Assembly (NCBI RefSeq): GCF_014191425.1
Contig: NZ_JACHWP010000001.1
Coordinates: 930,001 to 994,000, forward strand
Direction: 5' to 3'
Source: Helcobacillus massiliensis
Lineage (GTDB): Bacteria > Actinomycetota > Actinomycetes > Actinomycetales > Dermabacteraceae
Length of the DNA: 64,000 nucleotides
The first letter of the stretch is position 1, and every line of letters starts with the position of its first letter. The notes under the pieces were generated by a model. The model ran no database searches. It was not told the DNA's origin and saw only the letters and a program-made list of their open reading frames with translations. Of this stretch, positions 52,003 through 60,993 are shown piece after piece. The position numbers and the translations under genes are program-made.

Positions 52003-52743
52003 TCACCGCGACGAGCGGGAGGTGCGGCCGCGCACCACCGCCACGAACTCCTGCCGAAGGTCATCGTCCGCATCCGTCGGCCAGCACAGGGCGATCTGAG
52101 TGGGCTCGCCGTCCACGTAGGGACGGTGCACCACGGTCCTGCGGTGGTGGAACCGGGCGAGCGACATCGGCATGATCGTGCAGCCGATGCCGGCTCCGAC
52201 GATCAGCACCCGCTCCTTCTCATCGCCCGGGCGCTGCTGGTCGAAGACGTGCTCGTCCTCGAGATCAGCGTCGCTGACCTCATCGAGGATGCTCAGCTCG
52301 TTGTCGCGGCTCATCACCGCCACCGGCACCTCCTGCCACAGCGGCACCGCATGCAGATCGATCGGCGGGTCGAGGTGGGAGCCGCCGATGACCTGCGCCG
52401 GATCGAACCGAGCGAAGACCATGTCGACCTCGCCCGCCGCGAGCGCCTGCAGGGGGTCGCGCTCCACGAGGGGAACGAGCTCCAGGTCCGCGCGCAGCGG
52501 CGACTGACGCCAGCGACGGCCGAACCGGTCCGGCTCCACGCCGGGGATGAATCCGACCCTCAGCGTGCGCTCGTCCTTGGCCGCCTGCCTATCGGCGGCC
52601 TCATGCCCGTCCCCCGAGGTGCGCTGACGTCCTGTGCGGCGCTGCTCCTGGGCCGACGGCTTCTTCCCGCGTCCACCGGTGCGGCTTCTGCCCGCTGCGG
52701 GGCGGCCGCCGCGCGCGGGGCCGCGCTTGGCACGTGAGGACAT
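52003..52743 (-). CDS. LysR-type effector-binding domain protein without HTH
   Basis: A 246-residue protein. Residues 1-75 are Arg/Gly/Ala/Gln-rich (RGPARGGRPAAGRSRTGGRG) with no helix-turn-helix. Residues about 78-235 are a LysR substrate-binding domain: TLRVGFIPGVEPDRF, LQALAAGEVDMVFARFDP, VLIVGAGIGCTIMPMSLAR, ALCWPTDADDDLRQEFV. The normal LysR DNA-binding part is replaced by the basic tail. ATG 52743 has a GGAAGGAG site; the longer frame to 52866 was rejected. It may bind a small ligand and nucleic acid through the tail, which is inference. Confidence 0.78.
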   Translation of the reverse strand: MSSRAKRGPARGGRPAAGRSRTGGRGKKPSAQEQRRTGRQRTSGDGHEAADRQAAKDERTLRVGFIPGVEPDRFGRRWRQSPLRADLELVPLVERDPLQALAAGEVDMVFARFDPAQVIGGSHLDPPIDLHAVPLWQEVPVAVMSRDNELSILDEVSDADLEDEHVFDQQRPGDEKERVLIVGAGIGCTIMPMSLARFHHRRTVVHRPYVDGEPTQIALCWPTDADDDLRQEFVAVVRGRTSRSSR

Positions 52744-52807
52744 GGAGTCTCCTTCCTCCTGGGGACGGGTCCCATCATCGCAGGGTCGGGTTCGGACCCG
52801 AGCGCTG

Positions 52808-53764
52808 TCAGTCGGCGAGGATGCCGGCGGCGGCGCTCTCATCCACCACCAGGTCGGTGGCGACACCGGCGAGCAGGGCGGCGCGCAGCGCCCGCGCCTT
52901 CGAGGATCCGGCGCCGACGAGGATGCGCCGTGGGATCCGCTTCAGGCGGTCCGGGTTCGGGCCCGTGGCGCGGCGGTTCAGTTCGATGTCACGCCAGGAT
53001 CCGTCGGCCCGCAGGGCGATGGTGCAGACGTCGCCGACGACCCCGTCGGCCTGCAGCTGCTCGGTGACCTCCTTGGTGAAGTAGCCGGAGGCGTACACGT
53101 GGGAGGGGACGGCGGAGTCGAAGGCGCCGGCGCCGAATGCGGCGATGGAGGTGCGGTTCTGCAGGTCGAGGATGCGGCGGGTGGAGCGCTCTCGCCACAT
53201 GGCTCGGCGCGTGTCCTCGTAGTCGAAGAACGCGGGGACCGCGAACGGGTGCATCTGTGCGTCCCACTTCTGGGCGAGGCGGCTGATGGCTGCGGTGGCG
53301 TAGTCGAAGCCGGCGCCTTCGGAGTCGATCGCGCCGTTGAGCTGCACGATGCGCGCTCCTGGGACGGGACGGGGCCGGATGGCGTCGGCAACAGCAGTCA
53401 TGGTGGTGCCCCAGGCGATGCCCATGACCGTGCTGGTGTCCATGAGGGAATCGATGAGGGCGGCTGCCTCCTGGGCCGCGGCGTCCAGGCGTTCGCGCTC
53501 ATCCATCGTGGGGGCGACGGGGACGACGGTGGCACTGACGCCGAAGCGGTCGCGGAGCCGGACCTGCAGAGCCTGCACGCGCTGCTGGCCAGGCGGTCGC
53601 AGCGTGATGGTGACGAGGCCGTGGGCACGGGCGTCGCGCAGCAGGCGGGAGATCGTCGAGCGGGACTGGCCGGTGCGGTCGGCGATCGCCTCCATGGTGA
53701 TGCCGTCCTGGTAATACATTAGTGCAGCCTCAAAGGCCGCATTCAGTCGATCGGACCCGCTCAT
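52808..53764 (-). CDS. SorC-family sugar-binding transcriptional regulator (glycerol regulon)
   Basis: A 318-residue protein. An N-terminal HTH (about residues 8-50: ALMYYQDGITMEAIADRTGQ, SRSTISRLLRDARAHGLV) and a SorC/DeoR C-terminal effector domain (about 60-310: MGIAWGTTMTAVADAIRPR, IVQLNGAIDSEGAGFDYATA, ILVGAGSSKARALRAALLAG). It is divergent from glpD with a 14-bp palindrome at 53776-53789 in between, so it probably controls the glp genes in response to a phosphorylated glycerol metabolite. I use ATG 53764 with a -10-like AATACT 6 nt upstream. Standard GlpR proteins are DeoR-family, not SorC. Confidence 0.85.
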   Translation of the reverse strand: MSGSDRLNAAFEAALMYYQDGITMEAIADRTGQSRSTISRLLRDARAHGLVTITLRPPGQQRVQALQVRLRDRFGVSATVVPVAPTMDERERLDAAAQEAAALIDSLMDTSTVMGIAWGTTMTAVADAIRPRPVPGARIVQLNGAIDSEGAGFDYATAAISRLAQKWDAQMHPFAVPAFFDYEDTRRAMWRERSTRRILDLQNRTSIAAFGAGAFDSAVPSHVYASGYFTKEVTEQLQADGVVGDVCTIALRADGSWRDIELNRRATGPNPDRLKRIPRRILVGAGSSKARALRAALLAGVATDLVVDESAAAGILAD

Positions 53765-53770
53765 CAGGCC

Positions 53771-53776
53771 AGTATT
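53771..53776 (-). promoter_or_regulatory. Possible -10 of a leaderless sorC-type regulator promoter
   Basis: AATACT on the minus strand, then GGCCTG, then ATG 53764. It abuts the palindrome at 53776-53789, which suggests autoregulation. Confidence 0.4.
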
Positions 53777-53789
53777 GCACGTTCGTGCA
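53776..53789. promoter_or_regulatory. Palindromic operator of the glp regulon
   Basis: TGCACG-TT-CGTGCA, a perfect 6-bp inverted repeat with a 2-bp centre. It lies just upstream of the glpD -35 (53796-53801) and beside the regulator's own -10. A second, looser repeat CCTGAT-N10-ATCAGG spans 53791-53812 over the -35. Confidence 0.55.
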
Positions 53790-53795
53790 CCCTGA

Positions 53796-53824
53796 TTGAC
53801 CACTCGATCAGGTCACATCACAAT
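53796..53824 (+). promoter_or_regulatory. glpD promoter
   Basis: -35 TTGACC (53796-53801) and -10 CACAAT (53819-53824) with exactly 17 nt between them. The glpD GTG lies about 50 nt downstream with a GAGGA site, so this mRNA has a leader. Confidence 0.7.
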
Positions 53825-53875
53825 GGGTGGACACGACACCCGAGGCGGGCTGCTGCCCGCAGATCTGAGGACACC

Positions 53876-55606
53876 GTGACTCCCTCTCTGAAGGCACCCC
53901 TCAACGCCGAGGCACGCAGGTCAGCATTCGAGGCCTACTCCGCCGCCACGGCCGAGAACCCCTTGGACATCTTCATCGTGGGCGGCGGCATCAACGGCGC
54001 CGGCGCCGCATTCGACGCGGCGACCCGCGGGCTCAGCGTCGGCGTCGCCGAGATGCAGGACTGGGCCACCGGCACCTCCTCCCGTTCCTCGAAGCTCATG
54101 CACGGAGGCCTGCGCTACCTGCAGATGCTCGACTTCAAACTCGTCGCCGAAGCGCTGCGCGAACGCGACCTGCTGCTGACCACCACGGCGCCTCACCTGG
54201 TCCAGCCCGTCAGCTTCGTGTTCCCGATGAAGAACATCGCCGAACGCGCCTTCATCGGCTCCGGTATCGCTCTGTACGACGCGATGCAGACCGGCCACCG
54301 CGCCGTTCCGATGCACCGCCACCTGTTCCCGAAGAAGCTGCAGAAGCACTTCTCGGGCCTCGACCCGGCGAAGAACCGCGGCGGCATCGAGTACTACGAC
54401 GCCACAATGGACGACGCCCGCGTCACCATGATGCTGGTGCGCTCCGCCGTCAACCTCGGCGCCCACGCCACCTCCTACACCCGCGTCACCGACTATCTGC
54501 GCCGCGGGGAACGGGTCATCGGCGTGGAGCTCACCGACCTGCTCACCGGTGATCAGTACACGGTGCACGCTGAGCACGTCATCCTCGCCGGCGGCGTGTG
54601 GACCGGCGACGAGCAGGACCGAGTCGACGCCGGTCAGGGACTCGAGGTGCTCGCCTCCAAGGGCATCCACATCACGGTGCCGCGCGACGCCATCCAGGCC
54701 GAAGAGCACACCGGGGTCATCACCCAGACCGAGAAGTCGGTCCTGTTCATCATTCCGTGGGACGAGTACTGGATCATCGGCACCACCGATACGCCCTGGA
54801 AGCAGGACGTCGCGCACCCCTCGGCCACCAGCGCCGACATCGACTACGTGCTCGAGCATGCCAACGCCGTGCTGAAGAGGCCGCTCCGGCGCGACGACGT
54901 CCTCGGCGTCTTCGCAGGCCTTCGCCCCTTGCTGCAGCCGGTCTCGACGAACGAGGAGTCCTCGGCGAAGGTCTCCCGCGAGCACACCGTGATGGAGGTG
55001 CGCGAGGGGATGTCCGCCATCGCCGGCGGAAAGTTCACCACCTACCGCGTGATGGCGGAGGACGTGGTCGACTTCGCGCTGCGCGGCCAGGCCGATGCGC
55101 CGAAGACGCGGACGAAGCAGATCCCCATCATCGGCGGTGACGGGTTCGAGGAGATGCGCCTGCACGCCGAGCGCCGCGCCCGCGAGTTCGGCTTCGATGC
55201 GATCCGCACCGAACGACTCCTCACCCGATACGGCTCCCTGCTGGGCGAGCTGTTCGCGATGATGGAGGAGGACCCGTCTCTGGCGAAGCCGCTGGAGAGC
55301 GCCCCGCGCTACCTGCGCGCCGAAGTGGCCTACGCCGCCCGTGCAGAAGGCGCGGAGCACCTCGCCGATGTCCTCGCCCGGCGCACCCGCCTCATCTATG
55401 AGGTCACCGACCGGGGAGTCGACGCGGCCGACGAAGCCTCCCGCATCGTCGCCGCGGAGCTCGACTGGTCGGAGGCGCGCCGCGTCTGCGAGGTCGACAC
55501 CTACCGCGCGTACATCCAGGCGCATCTGGATGCCGAAGACGTGCAGACCGATGCTGAGGCCGCCGCCCTCGTGGAGCCCGTCCCCGAAGTCCCCGCGCTG
55601 ATCTGA
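53876..55606 (+). CDS. glpD: Aerobic glycerol-3-phosphate dehydrogenase
   Basis: A 576-residue flavoprotein. The FAD loop FIVGGGINGAGAAFDAATRG lies near residue 32; GTSSRSSKLMHGGLRYL and GLRPLLQP are typical GlpD segments, and the C-terminal all-helical domain follows (about 415-540). It oxidises glycerol-3-phosphate to dihydroxyacetone phosphate and passes electrons to menaquinone at the membrane. GTG 53876 has a GAGGA site. It is the first gene of glpD-glpF-glpK. Confidence 0.95.
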   Translation: MTPSLKAPLNAEARRSAFEAYSAATAENPLDIFIVGGGINGAGAAFDAATRGLSVGVAEMQDWATGTSSRSSKLMHGGLRYLQMLDFKLVAEALRERDLLLTTTAPHLVQPVSFVFPMKNIAERAFIGSGIALYDAMQTGHRAVPMHRHLFPKKLQKHFSGLDPAKNRGGIEYYDATMDDARVTMMLVRSAVNLGAHATSYTRVTDYLRRGERVIGVELTDLLTGDQYTVHAEHVILAGGVWTGDEQDRVDAGQGLEVLASKGIHITVPRDAIQAEEHTGVITQTEKSVLFIIPWDEYWIIGTTDTPWKQDVAHPSATSADIDYVLEHANAVLKRPLRRDDVLGVFAGLRPLLQPVSTNEESSAKVSREHTVMEVREGMSAIAGGKFTTYRVMAEDVVDFALRGQADAPKTRTKQIPIIGGDGFEEMRLHAERRAREFGFDAIRTERLLTRYGSLLGELFAMMEEDPSLAKPLESAPRYLRAEVAYAARAEGAEHLADVLARRTRLIYEVTDRGVDAADEASRIVAAELDWSEARRVCEVDTYRAYIQAHLDAEDVQTDAEAAALVEPVPEVPALI

Positions 55607-55614
55607 GCGCGCCT

Positions 55615-55647
55615 GCGGCCGGCCCTCCCCCGCGGCGGGCCGGCCGC
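55615..55647 (+). terminator. Intercistronic hairpin between glpD and glpF
   Basis: A perfect 11-bp stem GCGGCCGGCCC / GGGCCGGCCGC with an 11-nt loop, 9 nt past the glpD stop and 75 nt before glpF. There is no U-tract, so it probably stabilises mRNA ends or attenuates rather than stopping transcription. Confidence 0.5.
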
Positions 55648-55721
55648 CCACCTGTCCCTGTCCCTTCGACCCCACCCTTCCACCGCCGCACACGCGGCCG
55701 CAGTCTCAATGAGGAGAACCC

Positions 55722-56450
55722 ATGGGAGAGATCTTCCTGTATGAAATCGCCGGTACAGCGGTGCTGACCCTGCTGGGCGTCGGCGTCGTCGCCAACGTCA
55801 TCATCGGCAAGACCAAGGGCTTCGGCGGCGGCTGGCTGCTGATCAACGTGGGCTGGGCGCTCGGCGTCTTCTGCGGTGTCTATGTGGCCTTCAAAACAGG
55901 CGCGCACATCAACCCCGCCGTCACGTTCGGCCTGCTCGCCAGCGGCGCCGCCGAATACGCACCCGGCATCCCCGTGACCTTCGGCAACACGATCGCCTAC
56001 CTCCTCGCGCAGCTGATCGGCGCCTTCATCGGCGCTGTCCTCGCGTGGATGACCTACAAGAAGCACTACGACCAGGAGCAGGACCAGGCCCTCATCCTCG
56101 GCACCTTCGCCACCGGCCCGGAGATCCGCTCCTACGGCTGGAACTTCGTCACCGAGGCCATCGCCACCTTCGTCCTTGTGCTGGTCATCATCATGTTCGG
56201 CTCGACTCCCACCGAGCTCGGCCCGCTGCCGGTGACCCTGCTGGTGCTCGCCATCGGCGCGTCGCTCGGCGGTCCCACCGGCTACGCCATCAACCCGGCC
56301 CGTGACCTCGGCCCCCGCCTCGCGCACGCCGTGCTGCCGATCCCCGGCAAGGGCGGCAGCGATTGGGCGTACTCGTGGGTGCCGATCGCCGGCCCGATCG
56401 TCGGCGGTGTCCTCGCCGGCCTCGTGTCCACCGTCCTCGTCGCCAACTGA
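55722..56450 (+). CDS. glpF: Glycerol uptake facilitator (MIP family)
   Basis: A 242-residue channel with six membrane segments. The two NPA boxes are HINPAVTFG (N64) and [12 protein letters not shown] (N191); the Asp after the second NPAR is the aquaglyceroporin mark. It admits glycerol for GlpK. GAGGAG lies 7 nt before the ATG. It lies between glpD and glpK in the operon. Confidence 0.95.
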   Translation: MGEIFLYEIAGTAVLTLLGVGVVANVIIGKTKGFGGGWLLINVGWALGVFCGVYVAFKTGAHINPAVTFGLLASGAAEYAPGIPVTFGNTIAYLLAQLIGAFIGAVLAWMTYKKHYDQEQDQALILGTFATGPEIRSYGWNFVTEAIATFVLVLVIIMFGSTPTELGPLPVTLLVLAIGASLGGPTGYAINPARDLGPRLAHAVLPIPGKGGSDWAYSWVPIAGPIVGGVLAGLVSTVLVAN

Positions 56451-56499
56451 CCTGTCACAGAACCGTCAACGGGCAGAGAAGCCCCTGAAGGAGACCATC

Positions 56500-58029
56500 A
56501 TGTCCCAGGAGAAGTTCATCCTCTCGATCGACCAGGGCACCACGTCCTCGCGCGCGATCATCTTCAACCACGCCGGCGAGATCGTCTCGGTCGGCCAGAT
56601 GGAGCACGAGCAGATCTTCCCGAAGTCCGGCTGGGTTGAGCACGATCCGGTGGAGATCATCAAGAACGTCCGCGAAGTCATCGGCACGGCCCTGTCCCGC
56701 GCCGACATCAACCGCCACCAGATCGCCGCGGTCGGCATCACCAACCAGCGCGAAACCGCTGTGGTATGGGACCGCACCACCGGCAAACCGATCTACAACG
56801 CCATCGTCTGGCAGGACACCCGCACGAAGAAGATCGTGGAGGAGCTCGGCGGCGGCGACCCGGAGAAGTACAAGGACATCGTCGGCCTGCCGCTGGCCAC
56901 CTACTTCTCCGGCCCGAAGGTGAAGTGGATCCTCGACAACGTCGACGGTGCCCGCGAGAAGGCCGAAGCCGGTGACCTCATGTTCGGCACCACCGACACC
57001 TGGGTGCTGTGGAACCTCACCGGCGGCACCAAGGACGGCCTGCACATCACCGATGTCACGAACGCCTCGCGCACCATGCTCATGAACCTGAAGACCCTCA
57101 ACTGGGAGGAGTCCATCTGCAAGGACATGGGCATTCCGATGTCGATGCTGCCCGAGATCCGCTCCTCCTCCGAGGTCTACGGCGAGGGGTCGAAGAACTC
57201 CCTGCTGATCGGCGCGAAGTTCGCCGGCATCCTCGGCGACCAGCAGGCCGCCACCTTCGGCCAGGCGTGCTTCGAGGTCGGCCAGGCGAAGAACACCTAC
57301 GGCACCGGCAACTTCCTGCTGATGAACACCGGCGAGGAGATCGTCCACTCCGAGAACGGCCTGCTGACCACCGTGCTGTACCAGCTCGGCGACAACAAGC
57401 CGGTCTACGCCCTGGAGGGGTCGGTTGCCGTCACCGGCTCCCTCGTGCAGTGGGTGCGCGACAACCTCGGCCTGATCAAGGACGCCCCCGAGGTTGAGAC
57501 CCTCGCGAAGAAGGTCGACAACAACGGCGGCGTGTACGTGGTGCCTGCGTTCTCCGGCCTGTTCGCCCCGTACTGGCGCGATGATGCGCGCGGCGCAATC
57601 GTGGGCCTGACCCGCTTCGTCACCAAGAACCACATCGCCCGCGCCGTCCTGGAGTCCACCGCGTTCCAGTCCGCGGAACTGGTCGAGGCGATGAACCAGG
57701 ATGCGGACGTGCCGCTGAAGGAGCTGAAGGTCGACGGCGGCATGACCGTCAACGAGACCCTCATGCAGTTCCAGGCGGACCTTCTGGACGTGGATGTGGT
57801 CCGACCGAAGGTCGTGGAGACCACCGCCCTCGGCGCCGCCTACGCCGCCGGCCTCGCGGTCGGTTTCTGGAAGTCAGAGCAGGACGTCATCGACAACTGG
57901 TCCGAGGACACCCGCTGGGAGCCCGCCATGGACGAGGAGACCCGCGAGCGCTCCATGCGCGTGTGGCGCAAGGCTGTGGAGCGCACCTTCGACTGGGTGG
58001 ACGACGACACGGACGCGCTCACCGAGTGA
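56500..58029 (+). CDS. glpK: Glycerol kinase
   Basis: A 509-residue FGGY-family kinase: [17 protein letters not shown] at the start, [38 protein letters not shown] and [19 protein letters not shown]. It phosphorylates glycerol, which keeps it in the cell for GlpD. ATG 56500 is preceded by a GAAGGAG site; the longer upstream frame was rejected. A very strong hairpin ends the operon at 58082-58123. Confidence 0.97.
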   Translation: MSQEKFILSIDQGTTSSRAIIFNHAGEIVSVGQMEHEQIFPKSGWVEHDPVEIIKNVREVIGTALSRADINRHQIAAVGITNQRETAVVWDRTTGKPIYNAIVWQDTRTKKIVEELGGGDPEKYKDIVGLPLATYFSGPKVKWILDNVDGAREKAEAGDLMFGTTDTWVLWNLTGGTKDGLHITDVTNASRTMLMNLKTLNWEESICKDMGIPMSMLPEIRSSSEVYGEGSKNSLLIGAKFAGILGDQQAATFGQACFEVGQAKNTYGTGNFLLMNTGEEIVHSENGLLTTVLYQLGDNKPVYALEGSVAVTGSLVQWVRDNLGLIKDAPEVETLAKKVDNNGGVYVVPAFSGLFAPYWRDDARGAIVGLTRFVTKNHIARAVLESTAFQSAELVEAMNQDADVPLKELKVDGGMTVNETLMQFQADLLDVDVVRPKVVETTALGAAYAAGLAVGFWKSEQDVIDNWSEDTRWEPAMDEETRERSMRVWRKAVERTFDWVDDDTDALTE

Positions 58030-58081
58030 GTTCCGCTCCCCACGCTGGGGCCGACGACCGGCGCGGTCGTGGGGGCACAGG

Positions 58082-58123
58082 AAGGGGCGGGGCCGAGGAG
58101 ATGTCTCCTCGGCCCCGCCCCTT
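58082..58123. terminator. glp operon terminator, bidirectional
   Basis: A perfect 20-bp stem AAGGGGCGGGGCCGAGGAGA / TCTCCTCGGCCCCGCCCCTT with a 2-base apex, 53 nt past the glpK stop. It lies 29 nt beyond the end of the convergent DUF4870 gene and probably serves both. Confidence 0.85.
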
Positions 58124-58151
58124 CGTTCTGCGCCGTGCGCGGTTCACACGT

Positions 58152-58733
58152 TCACGAGATGATGTGCCAGGTCAGCGGGTAGCGGTAGGCCTCGCCCCTG
58201 TTCGCCGTGACCGCGGCGAGGATCGGAACGATGATCGAGACCACCCATACGATCACCAGGCCGAGGCCGGCGATTGCCAGCGGGATGAGGCCGACCAGGA
58301 CCCACACGAGGATCCAGCCGATGGCGGCGATGATGCCGAGGACCACCTGCGCGATGAAGATGGTGATGGCGAAGTTGAGGGCGCCGGCGGCGGCCTGCCG
58401 CACGAACGGACTGCGGCTGCCGAACACCAGCAGGATCACCAGCGGTCCCAGCCAGCCGAGGTAGCCGACCGACGCGAGGCTGCCGATCAGCATCGACAGG
58501 TGCGCGAGGATCGCCCAGAGACGGGCATCGGAGTCGGACAGCGGCGCCTGCGCCCCCTGCGCGGCCGACGGCTGATGAGCGTAGGGAGCCTGCTGAGCAT
58601 GCGGCTGCTGGCCATGGCCTGCGTGCTGTTCGTTTGAGTTCTGTGCGTGCGGGCCCTGCTGGCCGTAGCCGTACTCGTCGGGCTGCGAGGGATTGGGACT
58701 GTTGGGGTTGTGCGGTGGGATGGCGCTGCTCAT
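58152..58733 (-). CDS. DUF4870 domain membrane protein
   Basis: A 193-residue protein. Residues 1-65 are His/Gln/Pro/Ala-rich and disordered (GHGQQPHAQQAPYAHQ). Residues about 68-190 are the DUF4870/Tic20-like domain with four hydrophobic stretches: RLWAILAHLSMLIGSL, LGPLVILLVFG, VRQAAAGALNFAITIFIAQV, and LAIAGLGLVIVWVVSIIVPI. GGAGG precedes the ATG. The function of DUF4870 proteins is unknown. It ends before the glpK terminator and lies upstream of no clear partner. Confidence 0.82.
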   Translation of the reverse strand: MSSAIPPHNPNSPNPSQPDEYGYGQQGPHAQNSNEQHAGHGQQPHAQQAPYAHQPSAAQGAQAPLSDSDARLWAILAHLSMLIGSLASVGYLGWLGPLVILLVFGSRSPFVRQAAAGALNFAITIFIAQVVLGIIAAIGWILVWVLVGLIPLAIAGLGLVIVWVVSIIVPILAAVTANRGEAYRYPLTWHIIS

Positions 58734-58746
58734 GGCAACCTCCTGG

Positions 58747-59610
58747 TCAGTTGGGTGAGGCGCCGGCGCGGTGCGAATGCACGCGCTCAGCGATCAGGTC
58801 CAGCGTAGGCAGGCGGTCCTGCCCCGCACATGCGACGTAGGCAGGGCGCATGTGCAGCGGGGTCATACCTCCGTCTGACTCGACGCCGGGCTCGCCGGAC
58901 CAGGCCCGGACCGACCCGCCCGCCTGCTGCACCAGGTGGAAGCCCGCGGCCACGTCCCACGGCTTGATGCTCAGCAGCATCGCCGCGTCCGCCCAGCCCG
59001 CCGCCACATAGGCGAGCTCCAGGGCCGCGGTGCCGAGGCTGCGCAGCGCGCTGGTGTCGCTGCGCAGCGCACCCGCCAGGTCGAGGGCGATGTCGGGGTG
59101 GTCGCTGAAGTCGCGGTTGCCGGGGAACGAGGACAGCACCAGCGAATCCTGCTGCGGCTTCATCGTGTGCGGGCCCAGCCTCTCACCGTTGAGGTACGCC
59201 CCGGTGTCATCGGAGAAGAACTCCTGGTGGAGGATCGGGGCGTTGATCACCCCGCCGACGAGGGCTCCATCGATCTCGATGCCGATGGACACGCAGAACA
59301 GCGGCAGGCCGGCGGCGAAGTTCGACGTGCCGTCGATCGGGTCCACGATGAACGCCACCGGGCCGTCACCGCCCTGGTGGCCGCTCTCCTCACCGAGGAT
59401 GCGGGCATCGGGCACAGCGGCGCTGAGCGCGTCGACGATGATCTGTTCGGAGCGCTTGTCATGCTCAGTGACGATGTCGTGTGCGTTGAGCTTGTATTCA
59501 CGGTCGATAGCCGAGCGGTCCAGGCCGCGCTGGTAGTCGGCCGCTGCGCTGGCGGCGGCGCGCGCCGCGTCGACGAGTGAGGTGATGGTGGGGACGGATG
59601 CTGAAGTCAT
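58747..59610 (-). CDS. Inositol monophosphatase family protein
   Basis: A 287-residue protein with the IMPase metal motifs ILGEESG, IVDPIDGTSNFAAGLP (DPIDGT) and the later KPWDVAAGFHLVQQAGG. It may act on inositol-1-phosphate, PAP, histidinol phosphate or fructose-1,6-bisphosphate; the sequence does not separate these. ATG 59610 has GAGGAT exactly 6 nt before it, so it may be leaderless, though GAGAGG further upstream could be a ribosome site. It lies 34 nt downstream of the lactone oxidase gene. Confidence 0.9.
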   Translation of the reverse strand: MTSASVPTITSLVDAARAAASAAADYQRGLDRSAIDREYKLNAHDIVTEHDKRSEQIIVDALSAAVPDARILGEESGHQGGDGPVAFIVDPIDGTSNFAAGLPLFCVSIGIEIDGALVGGVINAPILHQEFFSDDTGAYLNGERLGPHTMKPQQDSLVLSSFPGNRDFSDHPDIALDLAGALRSDTSALRSLGTAALELAYVAAGWADAAMLLSIKPWDVAAGFHLVQQAGGSVRAWSGEPGVESDGGMTPLHMRPAYVACAGQDRLPTLDLIAERVHSHRAGASPN

Positions 59611-59616
59611 GCATCC

Positions 59617-59622
59617 ATCCTC
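59617..59622 (-). promoter_or_regulatory. Possible -10 of a leaderless IMPase promoter
   Basis: GAGGAT on the minus strand, then GGATGC, then ATG 59610. The first base departs from TANNNT. Confidence 0.3.
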
Positions 59623-59644
59623 TCAGGCACCCGTCGGCGCGCCC

Positions 59645-60973
59645 TCAGACGTCCAGGACGGTGCGGGTGTGGTCGTTGAGGAAGATGCCCTTCGGGTCCA
59701 CTTCGGCACGGACCGTGCGGAAGTCGTCGAAGCGCGGGTAGACGCGGGCGAAGTAGTCGGCGTCCAGCCAGTGCATCTTCCCCCAGTGCGGACGCGGGTC
59801 GAACTCCATCAGCTCCTCCTGCACCGCCTGCTGGAAGGCGTAGCCGTCGCGCCGGTGGTAGGTGTGCGCGGCGATGTAGATGGTGTCTCGGTCGTAGCAC
59901 GTGGACATCCAGACATCGTCCGCGGCGGCGCGGCGGATCTCCAGCGGGAACAGCACGTCCCGGAACTCCCGGTGGATGCGGGCGCGGACCTTGCCGAACG
60001 CCTCCGGGAACGCCTCCGCGGCGATCGCGTACTCCGCTTCGTGGAAGCGGACGCGGCGCGGGGCGGTGAACACGGTGTGGGAGTCGTCGGTGACGGCGGC
60101 GCCCGGGAAGAACCGTGAGGCGACATCGGCGAGGGCGGGTGCAACCCGAGGTGACCGGGTGCCGGCGCGGCACATGATCTCCCACACGCCGTTGGCGAGC
60201 AGTTCACGGCTCACGAAGCTGGAGACCCGGTTGGGGCGGGACCGACGGGCGCCGGCCTCCCGTCGGTGCATGGTGTGCAGCGTGGCGCGGGTCGAGCCGG
60301 GGAACCAGAAGATCTCCTGGTGGTCGGCCTGCGTGCTGGACTGGAGGAATCCGGCTACGGCGTCGTCGACCGGGAGGTTCTCGTCCCTGCTCTCCAGCCG
60401 GAAAGCGGGGGCGGTCGCCATCCGAACCTCCAGGATGATGCCGATGACCCCCAGGCTGAGACGGGCCGCTTCGAACAGGCGCGGGTTGGTGTCCTTGTCC
60501 GCCCACACCACGTCACCGCTGGCGAGCGCGATCCGCAGGCCCGTCACGGTGGCGGCGAGGCCCTGCATCTGGTGGCCCATGCCATGGGTGCCGGTCGAGA
60601 TGGCGCCGGCGATGGACTGCGCGTCCACATCGCCCATGTTGATCATGGCGCGGCCGTGGCGCGCGAGCGCGGGACCGATCTCCATCAGGCGGGTGCCGGC
60701 GCGGAAGGTGGCGTCACCGGTGGCGCGGTCGACTTTGACCAGGCCGCGGTGGTTGTCGAGGGTGAGGAGGGTTCCGTCGGTCTCGCACAGCGGTGAGAAG
60801 GAATGGCCGGCGCCGATGGGGCGCAGGCTGTGGCCGTGGGCGGTGGCGCGGGCGATGTGGTGGATGACCGCACTCTCGGTGCCGGGGTGCTCGACGTCGG
60901 CCGCTGAGAAGTCCACGCTGCCGGACCAGTTCGAGGTGAGGGTGCGCTTGTCAGCGAGCGGCAGTGGGGTCAT
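59645..60973 (-). CDS. D-arabinono-1,4-lactone oxidase family FAD enzyme
   Basis: A 442-residue VAO/ALO-type flavoprotein. The FAD domain (about 30-195) contains RPIGAGHSFSPLCETDG and INMGDVDAQSIAGAISTGTH; the ALO C-terminal domain ends PHWGKMHWLDADYF and VRAEVDPKGIFLNDH. The family oxidises sugar-1,4-lactones such as D-arabinono- or L-gulono-lactone. A ribosome site AAAGGACGG lies upstream of ATG 60973. It is the second gene behind the PLP enzyme, with a 20-nt gap; the true substrate is unknown. Confidence 0.88.
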   Translation of the reverse strand: MTPLPLADKRTLTSNWSGSVDFSAADVEHPGTESAVIHHIARATAHGHSLRPIGAGHSFSPLCETDGTLLTLDNHRGLVKVDRATGDATFRAGTRLMEIGPALARHGRAMINMGDVDAQSIAGAISTGTHGMGHQMQGLAATVTGLRIALASGDVVWADKDTNPRLFEAARLSLGVIGIILEVRMATAPAFRLESRDENLPVDDAVAGFLQSSTQADHQEIFWFPGSTRATLHTMHRREAGARRSRPNRVSSFVSRELLANGVWEIMCRAGTRSPRVAPALADVASRFFPGAAVTDDSHTVFTAPRRVRFHEAEYAIAAEAFPEAFGKVRARIHREFRDVLFPLEIRRAAADDVWMSTCYDRDTIYIAAHTYHRRDGYAFQQAVQEELMEFDPRPHWGKMHWLDADYFARVYPRFDDFRTVRAEVDPKGIFLNDHTRTVLDV

Positions 60974-60993
60974 CGGCGGACCGTCCTTTCGGA

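Noticed and set aside
53791-53812. CCTGAT-N10-ATCAGG as the main glp operator
   Set aside because: Its arms are short and the spacing is wide. The neighbouring TGCACG-TT-CGTGCA palindrome is a better candidate, so this is kept only as a secondary note.
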